The notes: a model not told the origin generated them from the sequence alone. A stretch of 8,907 bases of DNA from Sedimentisphaerales bacterium (GCA_016932895.1 JAFGCA010000651.1:1-8907); one strand, 5' to 3'. Positions 1-6,355 are shown, numbered from the stretch's first letter. Numbers and translations are program-made.

Positions 1-555
1 GGTCACGCGCGTCACCGCCGGATTCGTCCAGAGAACGCGCGCCGCCGGACCAACCCAGACCTCCCAATCATAGGTGTAGTTCGCGATCGCGCGGAAGCAC
101 TGCTCGCTCATCCGGGCGGCCAGCTCGCTTCGCTTGGACAACGTCACGTCGTCATAAACGGCCATAACCTGACCGTTCGGGAGCTTGCAGACGTAGTTCT
201 GACGCCAGCCGCTGATCCGCTCGTCCTTGTAGACCGAGATGGGATGACGCTGCGCCTTGCCCGTCCTCCAGACCTTTTTAAACACATCGAGCAACCCGAA
301 CTCCCGCACGCCCGGAAACACGTCCAGCACGCTCTTGCCCACCACGTCGGCCTTCTTGAGGCGCTCGATCTGCTCGGCGGCGCGATTGAAATCGACAAAA
401 ATGAAATCTGCGCCGTCGTTTTCGGCGCGGTAGACGGCCACGCCGGTGTTGGCATGGTTCAGCAATGCCTCCAGTTTCGCCTGTGTGACCTCCGGCGGCT
501 CCGACCCGTCAGGCCGGCCCCTCCGATCAGATGCTCCTGCGCTTCTTGCTTCCAT
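1..555 (-). CDS. PAS-domain sensor protein, N-terminal 185 residues (3' end outside window)
   Basis: The frame is open from the ATG at 555 to the left edge and gives 185 residues. The start is supported by an AGAGGGG ribosome binding site 6 bases upstream. There is no signal peptide or membrane helix in the visible part. Residues about 25-138 look like a PAS sensor domain (LLNHANTGVAVYR, then DFIFVDFNRAAEQIE, VVGKSVLDVFPG, and a closing VMAVYDDVT). A second PAS domain appears to begin near residue 150 (CFRAIANYTYDWEVW, LWTNPAV). Tandem cytoplasmic PAS domains normally sit in front of a histidine kinase, diguanylate cyclase or phosphatase output domain. That output lies outside the window, so the enzymatic role cannot be told. 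The gene points the same way as htrA but a strong terminator separates them. PAS assignment is fairly sure; the signal sensed is unknown. Confidence 0.8.
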   Translation of the reverse strand, partial: MEARSAGASDRRGRPDGSEPPEVTQAKLEALLNHANTGVAVYRAENDGADFIFVDFNRAAEQIERLKKADVVGKSVLDVFPGVREFGLLDVFKKVWRTGKAQRHPISVYKDERISGWRQNYVCKLPNGQVMAVYDDVTLSKRSELAARMSEQCFRAIANYTYDWEVWVGPAARVLWTNPAVTRVT

Positions 556-651
556 GAGTTTCCCCTCTTGAAGCGGGGCCACTGCACCCGTTGTCCCGCC
601 CGCACGGGACGGGCCTGGGCCCCCAGGTCAACACTCGATCTGGCTGCCCGG

Positions 652-680
652 ATTGTAAGGGAGTCAGCACCGGACGGAAA
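652..680 (-). promoter_or_regulatory. possible sigma70-type promoter for the PAS gene
   Basis: On the minus strand a TACAAT -10 box (652-657, 5 of 6 consensus) lies 17 bases from a weak TTTCCG -35 (675-680). It would give a leader of about 90 bases. That leader contains two small inverted repeats, GTCCCG/CGGGAC at 593-610 and CCTGGG/CCCAGG at 614-627. The match is modest and untested. Confidence 0.3.
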
Positions 681-714
681 CCATCAACTCACTTTTTTTC
701 GGGGCCCGCCGCCA

Positions 715-744
715 TAAAAAGAAGGCCCCGCCGGGGGCGGGGCC
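715..744 (-). terminator. rho-independent terminator of htrA
   Basis: A perfect 9-bp G+C stem (GGCCCCGCC with GGCGGGGCC, 724-744) closes a 3-base loop. Read on the minus strand, it is followed by TTCTTTTTA. It starts about 32 bases after the htrA stop codon, which is the expected place. It insulates htrA from the downstream PAS gene. Confidence 0.85.
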
Positions 745-776
745 GGTATTCACATCCACGGGCCGGGCTCGGCACC

Positions 777-2243
777 CTATTCCTCGGAGAGAGGCAGAAC
801 CACGAACCTCGTGTAGCCTTCACTGCGAATCCGCAGCAGCGCCTTGCCCTTTTTCTGTGCCTTTTGAATCGCCTCGTTGAACTCTTTGACGTTGCGGACG
901 ACGTCCCGATCCACTTCCATGATCACCGTTCCGGGACGAATCCCCTTCTCGGCGGCCGTCGAGTCGGGCTCGACCTCCGTGACCACGACGCCTTCCAAGC
1001 CGTCATAGCCCAGGTCCTCGGCCAGATCCTTGGTAAGAGTCTGCAGCGACAGTCCCAGTTGCTCCTGCGTCTCGACTCCCCCACTGGCCGTCGGGCCGCC
1101 TTCGGGGCGCTTGTCGAGCTCGGCCGTGATCGTCTTGCGTTTGCCGTTTCGAACGATCACCAAATCGACCTTCGAGCCCGGCTTGTACATCGCCACGCGA
1201 TTGCTCAGCTCGTTGGCGCTGGTCACCGGTTCGCCCTCGAGTTCGAGGACGACGTCACCGGACCGGAGGCCCGCTTTCTCGGCAGCGGAGTCTTCCGTAA
1301 CATCGGAGACCAGAACCCCCTTGGTGTCTTCAGCACCGAACGATTCGGCCATCTCCGGATCCAGGTCCTGGATGATCACGCCCAGGAAGCCGCGTACCAC
1401 CTTGCCGCCCTCCTTGAGCTTTGTGTAAATGACCTTGGCCATGTTGCTGGGAATCGCCAGGCCGATGCCGACGTTGCCGCCGGGGCCGATAATGGCGGTG
1501 TTCATTCCCACCGCCTGGCCGTCCAGGTTGAGCAGCGGGCCGCCGGAATTGCCGAAGTTGATGGCGGCGTCGGTCTGAATGAAATCCTCGTAATCGGCCA
1601 CGCCGATCCGGCTGCGGCCTTTGGCGCTGACAATCCCGGCAGTCACCGTGTGGCTCAGGCCGAAGGGATTGCCGATTGCAATGACCCACTCGCCCACCTC
1701 AAGCGCACCGGAGTCGGCCCACTCCACGTAGGGCAGGTCTTCTCCCTCAATCTTGATCACCGCCACGTCCGTTTCCGGGTCCGTGCCGATGACCTCGGCC
1801 GAAAGGGTGCGGCCGCCGTCGAGGCTGACCTTGACCTCGGAAGCCCCCCCGACGAGATGATTGTTGGTCAGGATGTACCCGTCGGGCGTGACGATAAAGC
1901 CCGAGCCCTGCGCCACTTGCTTCGATTCCGGCCGCTCGAATTGGCGCGGAGAGCGACGCCGGAAAAAATACTCGAAAAGATCTTCATCGAACGGGCTGCC
2001 ATAGGGCGTTTCCCGCGATTGGGATCGGCCCTTGACCATTTTCTCGGCCCGGATGCCGACCACGGCCGGCGAGGCCTTTTCCGCAATCGAAGCGAAGGCC
2101 TTGCCCATCTGACGCAAGGTCGCGATGCTCTGCTGGTCTTCGGCCCACGCCGAGAGCGGCATCGCCATCAACAGGAAGGCGATCACGACGCCTGCAATGA
2201 AACGACGGGATTTGCTGTCTACTCGAACAACCTCTGTGTTCAT
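777..2243 (-). CDS. htrA: HtrA/DegP family periplasmic serine protease with two PDZ domains
   Basis: This is an envelope quality-control protease that degrades misfolded exported proteins. I start it at the ATG at 2243 because a GGAGG site lies 6 bases upstream; a longer frame from 2303 has no such site and would bury the signal peptide. The product is 488 residues, normal for the Do/DegQ family. Residues 1-34 are a signal peptide (SKSRR, then a hydrophobic stretch ending SAWA before EDQ). The trypsin-like domain carries the full triad: His129 in TNNHLV, Asp159 in DPETDVAVIK, Ser233 in GNSGGPL. PDZ1 covers about 284-375, beginning RGFLGV. PDZ2 covers about 395-488, beginning EQLGLSLQTL. The protease has no visible missing residue and should be active. 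It is divergent from an ECF sigma gene that carries the same promoter motif, which suggests stress-induced expression. Confidence 0.95.
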   Translation of the reverse strand: MNTEVVRVDSKSRRFIAGVVIAFLLMAMPLSAWAEDQQSIATLRQMGKAFASIAEKASPAVVGIRAEKMVKGRSQSRETPYGSPFDEDLFEYFFRRRSPRQFERPESKQVAQGSGFIVTPDGYILTNNHLVGGASEVKVSLDGGRTLSAEVIGTDPETDVAVIKIEGEDLPYVEWADSGALEVGEWVIAIGNPFGLSHTVTAGIVSAKGRSRIGVADYEDFIQTDAAINFGNSGGPLLNLDGQAVGMNTAIIGPGGNVGIGLAIPSNMAKVIYTKLKEGGKVVRGFLGVIIQDLDPEMAESFGAEDTKGVLVSDVTEDSAAEKAGLRSGDVVLELEGEPVTSANELSNRVAMYKPGSKVDLVIVRNGKRKTITAELDKRPEGGPTASGGVETQEQLGLSLQTLTKDLAEDLGYDGLEGVVVTEVEPDSTAAEKGIRPGTVIMEVDRDVVRNVKEFNEAIQKAQKKGKALLRIRSEGYTRFVVLPLSEE

Positions 2244-2326
2244 GTTTGACCTCCAGTTTCTGCCATAGAACCCAGAAAACAACCAAGCCGCAAGCGGCTG
2301 CAATGATAGGACAGACAGGTAGGGAT

Positions 2327-2353
2327 TTATACGATTCTACGGAGACCAAGTTC
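2327..2353 (-). promoter_or_regulatory. ECF-type promoter candidate for htrA
   Basis: On the minus strand GAACTT (2348-2353) and GTATAA (2327-2332) are separated by exactly 15 bases. The -35 resembles the RpoE-class GGAACTT. The GAAC-N16-CGTA reading also fits the Bacillus SigW type. Transcription would start near 2320, leaving a leader of about 77 bases. The same two hexamers with the same spacing recur on the plus strand in front of the sigma gene. Confidence 0.55.
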
Positions 2354-2363
2354 GGGGTGTCAA
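2334..2363 (-). promoter_or_regulatory. overlapping sigma70-type promoter candidate for htrA
   Basis: A perfect TTGACA (2358-2363) and TAGAAT (2334-2339, 5 of 6 consensus) are 18 bases apart on the minus strand. They interleave with the ECF-type motif. Together they could give basal housekeeping expression plus stress induction of htrA. The two promoters overlap and may compete. Confidence 0.45.
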
Positions 2364-2477
2364 ACCTTTTTCATCCGCGGGCGCCGTCCACGCGCTGCTG
2401 CTGCGACATACGAATCGTCTCGATTCGGCCCCCCTGCCGCAGCCGGCGTTTCGTCCGCGCCCTGGGCCAAATGTGTG

Positions 2478-2504
2478 GAACTTCCGGAAGGGTCGGTTGT
2501 ATAA
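2478..2504 (+). promoter_or_regulatory. ECF-type promoter candidate of the sigma factor operon
   Basis: GAACTT (2478-2483) and GTATAA (2499-2504) are separated by 15 bases, about 34 bases before the ATG of the sigma gene. The bases before the -35 extend it to GGAACTT, the RpoE-class consensus. There is no good TTGACA at the matching position, so an ECF-type reading is preferred. It would make the sigma gene autoregulated. Confidence 0.55.
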
Positions 2505-2537
2505 CTGGGCAAAACTCAAGCGACGGCCGCCCGGAAC

Positions 2538-3080
2538 ATGACAGAAGAAACCGAGATCATCCAACGCGTCCTGCAAGGCGAAACCGAGAGCTTCGCCGCC
2601 CTGGTGCAGCGGTATCAGGGTCCCGTGGTGCGTATGGTCCGGAACCTGACCGGCGACGCCCAGGCGTGCGAGGACCTGGCCCAGGAGGTGTTCCTGGCCG
2701 CCTATGCAAAGCTGGAAACATTTGACCCGGCGCGAAGTCGATTCTCGACCTGGCTCTTTACCATCACCAGGAACAAATGCATCAATACGATGAAGAAGAA
2801 GAGGCCCGTCGCGATGGGGCAGCCGCCCCAAGGATGCAGCCGGCACAGCCCGGATGAGTGCGCGGCGAAGAACGAACTGATGGCAAAACTGGACCGAGCC
2901 CTCGATGCGTTGCCGGCCAAACAGAAGCGGGCCTTCGTCCTGGCCGAGTTCGAGGCCCTGCCCTATGAGGAGATCGCCCGGATCGAAGGGACGCGCGTCG
3001 GGACGGTCAAATCGAGGATCAGCCGGGCCAGGGGCAAATTGGCCGAGGTCCTCAGACGCTACGGAGCTGAAGAGTCATGA
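2538..3080 (+). CDS. ECF-type RNA polymerase sigma factor (sigma-70 family)
   Basis: This 180-residue protein has the two-domain layout and length of extracytoplasmic function sigma factors. Region 2 spans about residues 18-88 and contains CEDLAQEVFLAAY and the FSTWLFTITRNKCIN core-binding and -10 recognition segment. A linker of about 30 residues follows. Region 4 spans about 120-172, with LPYEEIARIEGTRVGTVKSR as the helix-turn-helix that reads the -35. Only a weak GGA precedes the ATG, but the start fits family length and no better one is visible. The stop overlaps the next start in ATGA, so translation of the two is coupled. The neighbours (a membrane mini-protein, signal peptidase I, divergent HtrA) suggest control of envelope or export stress. 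That role is inferred; sigma identity is sure. Confidence 0.93.
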   Translation: MTEETEIIQRVLQGETESFAALVQRYQGPVVRMVRNLTGDAQACEDLAQEVFLAAYAKLETFDPARSRFSTWLFTITRNKCINTMKKKRPVAMGQPPQGCSRHSPDECAAKNELMAKLDRALDALPAKQKRAFVLAEFEALPYEEIARIEGTRVGTVKSRISRARGKLAEVLRRYGAEES

Positions 3081-3331
3081 AAAACGAAGACGTGTATCGC
3101 CACTGGCAACAGAGCCACAGGCAGGTCGCGACAAGCCCGGACTTCTGCCGGCAAGTGATGGAACGAGTCGCCCGCCGGGCCGGGCAACATGCCGTGCCGA
3201 AGCCGGTGCGAATGCTGCTCCTCGAGCGCGTGAGCGTGCGACCCTGGGCCCGGGCCGCCGCAATCGCCGTGGCCGCTTTGATCGGCATCGGCAGAATTCT
3301 ACTGACCCTTCATGTGCTCTTGTTCGCGTGA
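3077..3331 (+). CDS. small single-helix membrane protein, putative anti-sigma partner
   Basis: I do not recognise a named family. The 84-residue frame starts inside the stop of the sigma gene (ATGA, 4-base overlap), typical of translationally coupled partners. Residues 1-55 are polar and charged (KNEDVYRHWQQSHRQ, DFCRQVMERVARRAG) with no export signal. Residues about 58-83 form one hydrophobic helix (RAAAIAVAALIGIG, LLTLHVLLFA) that reaches the C-terminus. The predicted form is therefore tail-anchored with a cytoplasmic N-terminal part. Genes directly after ECF sigma factors often encode membrane-bound anti-sigma factors with the sigma-binding part on the cytoplasmic side. This protein has that topology but is much shorter than RseA and has no periplasmic sensing domain. 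No zinc-binding HxxxCxxC motif is visible. Confidence 0.7.
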   Translation: MKNEDVYRHWQQSHRQVATSPDFCRQVMERVARRAGQHAVPKPVRMLLLERVSVRPWARAAAIAVAALIGIGRILLTLHVLLFA

Positions 3332-3348
3332 GCACGAGGAGAAAAATG

Positions 3349-4293
3349 ATGACAGAGAACACGGAACAGAGCGGTAAGAAAAGACTGGCCTGGCTGGCGG
3401 TCGGCCTCTCGATCGTCATGCCGGGAGTGGGACACGTCTATTGCGGCAAGCTCGCCCGGGGCCTGGTCTTCGGCCTGCTCTACGGCCTGGCCATTCCCGT
3501 CGTTCTCGGGATGCTCGCCTACGCGAGCCCGGCCTCGACGGTCGTCTTCGGCTTCCTGATGATCGCGGCGACCTTCGGCGTCGTCATCGCCGCAGCCCTC
3601 GACGCCTGCCGGCTGGCTCGAAAGACCCGGCCCGACTATCAGCCCAAGGCCTGTAACCACGCTGTCGTCTACGTTCTTATCGGCCTCATGATCCAGGGCA
3701 GCAGCGTCGGCTATGCCCTGCACGTACGCAGCAGCCTGTTCGAGGCCTTCCGCGTGCCCGCCGCATCGGAGTATCCTAACATCGTGCCGGACGACCGCAT
3801 CCTGGCCAACAAGACGGCCTACCGCAAGGCCGACCCCGAAGTCGGCGACGTGGTCCTCTTCCGCCCGCCTACCGAGAACTGGCGAATCCACTACATCAAG
3901 CGGATCGTCGCACTGGGAGGCGAAACCGTAGAGATGAAGGACGGCGTTCTCTACGTCAACGATAAGCCGTTGTCGAGTCGGCAGATCGGCTCCGGCTCAA
4001 CGCAGATCCGAGGCCAAAACGGAACGGCCCAGACCATAGCAGGCGACGTCTTCGAAGAAACCAATGGCAGCGCGACGTACAAGATATTCCTGACGCCAAC
4101 CCCACCCGAAGCCGTGAAGGATTTCGCCAGAATGACGGTGCCGCAGCATCATTGCTTCGTCCTGGGCGACAACCGCAACTACTCGCTGGACAGCCGGCAT
4201 TTCGGCCCGATCCCCTACGCCGCCATCGAAGCCCGCGTTGACTACATCTACTGGCCCGTCGACACCTTGGCCCGCTTCGGACGCCTCCGCTGA
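3349..4293 (+). CDS. lepB: signal peptidase I with an N-terminal multi-helix membrane domain
   Basis: This membrane endopeptidase removes signal peptides from exported proteins. GAGGAG at 3336-3341 gives 7-base spacing to the ATG at 3349; an in-frame ATG at 3346 is nearly as likely. The product is 314 residues. Residues 1-126 hold about four hydrophobic segments (roughly 14-33, 36-59, 64-87, 104-126), the first with a PGVGHVYCGKLARG motif like small TM2-type membrane proteins. The catalytic part follows. The nucleophile is Ser140 in FRVPAASEYPNIVPDD, and Lys184 in YIKRIVALGGE is the general base. GDNRNYSLDSRHFGPIP (273-289) is the conserved C-terminal box. The usual SMxP around the serine reads SEYP here. 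It is 17 bases downstream of the small membrane protein, so the three genes probably form one operon. Confidence 0.92.
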   Translation: MTENTEQSGKKRLAWLAVGLSIVMPGVGHVYCGKLARGLVFGLLYGLAIPVVLGMLAYASPASTVVFGFLMIAATFGVVIAAALDACRLARKTRPDYQPKACNHAVVYVLIGLMIQGSSVGYALHVRSSLFEAFRVPAASEYPNIVPDDRILANKTAYRKADPEVGDVVLFRPPTENWRIHYIKRIVALGGETVEMKDGVLYVNDKPLSSRQIGSGSTQIRGQNGTAQTIAGDVFEETNGSATYKIFLTPTPPEAVKDFARMTVPQHHCFVLGDNRNYSLDSRHFGPIPYAAIEARVDYIYWPVDTLARFGRLR

Positions 4294-4363
4294 ACCGGGG
4301 CGTCGACAGCCGCAGAGCTCTTCTGCCTACCGGGCTTGAGGAGGTGGACGCGGCGGAGCACCA

Positions 4364-5062
4364 ATGCCGACGTACGGGGCCGCCGAGGCCGGCCAGGTGG
4401 CGGAGGACCTGTTCCTCTATCCGGCCGGCACCCTCACGCTCGCCAAAGGCGAAGTCGGATACGTCCCGCTGTTTACCGAGTCCGTCCCTTGCGGGCACAT
4501 CTACCAGTGGGATATCCCGGATTACGTCGATGAGGAGGGCCGTTACCAGTACGGCCGCGACAACCGCGACCAGCAGGAGCCCGAGCAAGAGGTCTGGCAC
4601 AGCCTGCGACTGACGAACGCGACCCGGATTCCCTGGACCACCGCGCCGGCCGAAACGGTCAAGGACGGCGCGATCCTGGGACAGGATACGTTGCCATGCA
4701 CGCCCGCCGTAAGAGACGGGACATTGCGAATCACGCGGGCCGTGGGCGTCAAGGCCGAACAGATCGAGCTGGAAACCGACCGAAAGCGAGAGGCGGCCCG
4801 CCTGTACGGCTACAGCTACGATCTCATCACCGTACAGGGCGACCTCTCCATCTCCAACACACAGGATAAGCCGATCACCCTCGAAATCACCAAAACCCTC
4901 TCCGGCGCGGTCAAGTCGGCCACACCCGAGGCGGCGCGGCAGAAACTGGCCAGAGGTCTGCGCCGCATGAACGGCCTGATGAAACTCACCTGGACCCTCG
5001 ACCTGCCCCCCGGCAAACAGCAGGACCTGCGATACACCTACGAAGTCTACGTCCGCCGCTGA
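4364..5062 (+). CDS. DUF4139-like protein, C-terminal part only (5'-truncated relic or standalone domain)
   Basis: The 232-residue product resembles the C-terminal beta-rich part of DUF4139 proteins (YVPLFTESVPCGHIYQWDIPDYV, HSLRLTNATRIPWTTAPAETV, ILGQDTL, KREAARLYGYSYDL, then ITLEITKTLSG and LTWTLDLPPGKQQDLRYTYEVYVRR). Full family members are usually several hundred residues with an export signal and an N-terminal domain; this one has neither. An in-frame TGA at 4337-4339 closes the frame upstream. GGAG sits 5 bases before the ATG at 4364, so translation is possible. It follows signal peptidase by 70 bases on the same strand. Either the 5' half was lost by deletion, making this a pseudogene, or the domain is kept alone. 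Codon use matches the neighbours and there is no internal stop, so decay, if any, is recent. Molecular function of the family is not established. Confidence 0.6.
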   Translation: MPTYGAAEAGQVAEDLFLYPAGTLTLAKGEVGYVPLFTESVPCGHIYQWDIPDYVDEEGRYQYGRDNRDQQEPEQEVWHSLRLTNATRIPWTTAPAETVKDGAILGQDTLPCTPAVRDGTLRITRAVGVKAEQIELETDRKREAARLYGYSYDLITVQGDLSISNTQDKPITLEITKTLSGAVKSATPEAARQKLARGLRRMNGLMKLTWTLDLPPGKQQDLRYTYEVYVRR

Positions 5063-5161
5063 AGAACCACTGCACGGTGCGAGCAGAATGCGCCGCCAAA
5101 CAGCGCTGGCTTTCGAGCGTAGAACATGGTAGAATGGGAACCGTCGCACAGCGGTGGTTCT
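5063..5161. repeat. imperfect inverted repeat flanking the ssrA upstream region
   Basis: The left arm (5063-5082) reads AGAACCACTGC then GTGCGA. The right arm (5144-5161) reads TCGCAC then GCGGTGGTTCT. Outer arms match 10 of 11 bases and inner arms 6 of 6, with a 3-versus-1 base mismatch between them. The 61 bases inside include the candidate ssrA promoter. It begins at the base after the DUF4139 stop. It could be a long hairpin ending transcription of the upstream operon (TTCTTT follows), or a small palindromic element. Confidence 0.5.
5107..5135 (+). promoter_or_regulatory. weak promoter candidate for ssrA
   Basis: TAGAAT (5130-5135, 5 of 6 of a -10 box) lies 44 bases before the mature tmRNA 5' end. 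The base hexamer 17 bases upstream (TGGCTT) is a poor -35. Only the -10 is convincing. Confidence 0.25.
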
Positions 5162-5178
5162 TTGGAACAAGTGAATAC

Positions 5179-5532
5179 GGGGGCGAATGGCTTCGACCGG
5201 ATGACGGATCGATAAGCTGCATGCCCAGGACGCCGGTTGGCCTGGTTAATCATCCGGCACCTAAAGTTTAAATGGCAACTCACAGTTGCGTATGGCGGCC
5301 TAAATAGGCCACCCGTCCTGCCAGACTGCGCCTGCGGGTCTGGTAAGGGCGCCAATCAGCGGGCTTAGCCTCGTCGGTCGTCCGGGCCGGCGCGGTGAAA
5401 CTTTACCGGAATAGCCAATCCGAGAGCCTGTCGTCCGGCGCTCGGTGAGGCGAAATCTCAATAGAACGACTACGCATGTAGACGCTTACCCTGAAGCATC
5501 TCGGGACGGGGGTTCGAATCCCCCCGCCTCCA
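5179..5532 (+). ncRNA. ssrA: tmRNA (one-piece, trans-translation RNA)
   Basis: tmRNA rescues ribosomes stalled on broken messages and tags the product for proteolysis. The 5' end GGGGGCG (5179-5185) pairs with CGCCTCC (5525-5531), leaving discriminator A5532; CCA is not encoded. The 5' segment GGCTTCGACCGG and the 3' T arm GGGGGTTCGAATCCCCC complete the tRNA-like domain. GACTACGCATGTAG upstream of the 3' half and GGTTGGCCTGGTTAA before the tag also match conserved tmRNA segments. The tag frame is 5274-5303: GGC AAC TCA CAG TTG CGT ATG GCG GCC TAA, giving GNSQLRMAA. UA at -5/-4 before GGC agrees with the E. coli resume-site rule. The tag stop sits in a hairpin (GGCCT AAA TAGGCC). The mature length of 354 is typical. 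Confidence 0.95.
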
Positions 5533-5538
5533 TTCCCC

Positions 5539-5581
5539 GGATTGGATGTAACTTTCTTCTTGACAGACAGTTACACAATCC
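5539..5581. repeat. inverted repeat between ssrA and the integrase remnant
   Basis: GGATTG-GA-TGTAACT (5539-5553) and AGTTACACAATCC (5569-5581) pair over 13 bases with a 2-base bulge, around a 15-base loop. The right arm touches the ATG of the integrase remnant. There is no T-run after it, so it is not an obvious ssrA terminator. It may be an integrase-related site or an operator. Confidence 0.5.
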
Positions 5582-6245
5582 ATGATCTGCCATGAGAAAC
5601 TCTCGGGCGTATCACGGGAGTATATCACGGCATTTCATTTCGCACGGAAACTCAGACGGGGCAAAACGTGGTATGTGGGTTACTACGTTGATGGGAAGTT
5701 CATCCGCAAGAGAATAGGCACTCCAAGACCACCTCTGAAGAGACCAGAGGCGATATCGAAGCCAAGGTGGAAAGGGGCGATGCTGGCCTCCTCAACCGGG
5801 ACTACCCTATTCTCGCGTTCTTCAATGAATACCTCAACCGGACGAAGGACAGGCGTGCCGCAGCATACCACGATAGGAACAGACGCGTCATAGCGCAATT
5901 CACGAGACTCCTCCAGACCGAGAGACCCTACCTGAAACCGTCAAGTGGAACATGCTCTCCGTCACTCCCATGGAGGGTATGGAATATCGTAAGGAAGACG
6001 ACAGTAAGAAGATCCGGGCTCTTACCGAAGAGGAAGCAACCGGGCTTGTTGAGGACGGCAGTGGCTGGTTCCGGCCCGTGTCTCTCACGGCCTTGCACAC
6101 CGGACTGCGGGAAGGCGAGCTTATCAATCTGGAATGGGACGATGTGGATTTCAAGGAGGAAATAGTCCGGGTGAAGCGTAAGCCCTGGTGGATCCCCACG
6201 TCTTCCGGGCGTACCTTAGCCACTGGTCCCAAAAATCGGGAGTAG
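5582..6245 (+). pseudogene. decayed tyrosine recombinase (phage/island integrase)
   Basis: Three successive reading frames give pieces of one integrase. Piece 1 (5582 to about 5719) carries RRGKTWYVGYYVDGKFIRKRIG, the usual N-terminal arm-binding segment. A one-base loss near 5720 moves the homology to piece 2 (5722 to about 5930), with EETRGDIEAKVERGDAGLLN and FFNEYLNRTKDRR of the core-binding domain. Around 5931 it jumps to piece 3, with VKWNMLSVTPMEGMEYRKEDD, IRALTEEEA and the catalytic arginine in ALHTGLREGEL. About 30-50 residues usual between pieces 2 and 3 are missing, so a deletion goes with the second shift. Piece 3 stops at TAG 6243-6245, before the HxxR box and tyrosine nucleophile. 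It cannot be active. Local G+C (about 49% over 5581-5700) is lower than the core genes. The position just after ssrA marks an old island insertion. Confidence 0.85.
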
Positions 6246-6355
6246 TACGCGACTTTCATAACCAGTACAGGCTACGCCCCAATCGCGTGTTGCATGGTCC
6301 ACTCCGTTGACATATGATGGACTTGGCTACGGTTACACCGACCTGGAGAACCGGA

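Noticed and set aside
591..2249. 552-residue plus-strand open frame opposite htrA
   Set aside because: It is the antisense shadow of a complete htrA gene with catalytic triad, PDZ domains and ribosome binding site; the translation has no family likeness.
4312..4326. Small hairpin GCAGA-GCTCT-TCTGC after signal peptidase
   Set aside because: The stem is only 5 bp and no T-run follows, so it is not a credible terminator.
3956..5170. 404-residue minus-strand open frame
   Set aside because: It lies antisense to signal peptidase and the DUF4139 part and is rich in Arg, Ser and Gly, as expected of G+C-driven shadow frames.
5560..5565. TTGACA in front of the integrase remnant
   Set aside because: It lies in the loop and arm of the inverted repeat and no -10 box follows at a workable distance.
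6307..6312. Perfect TTGACA before the DUF72 gene
   Set aside because: No acceptable -10 box occurs 16-18 bases downstream, so I do not call a promoter.
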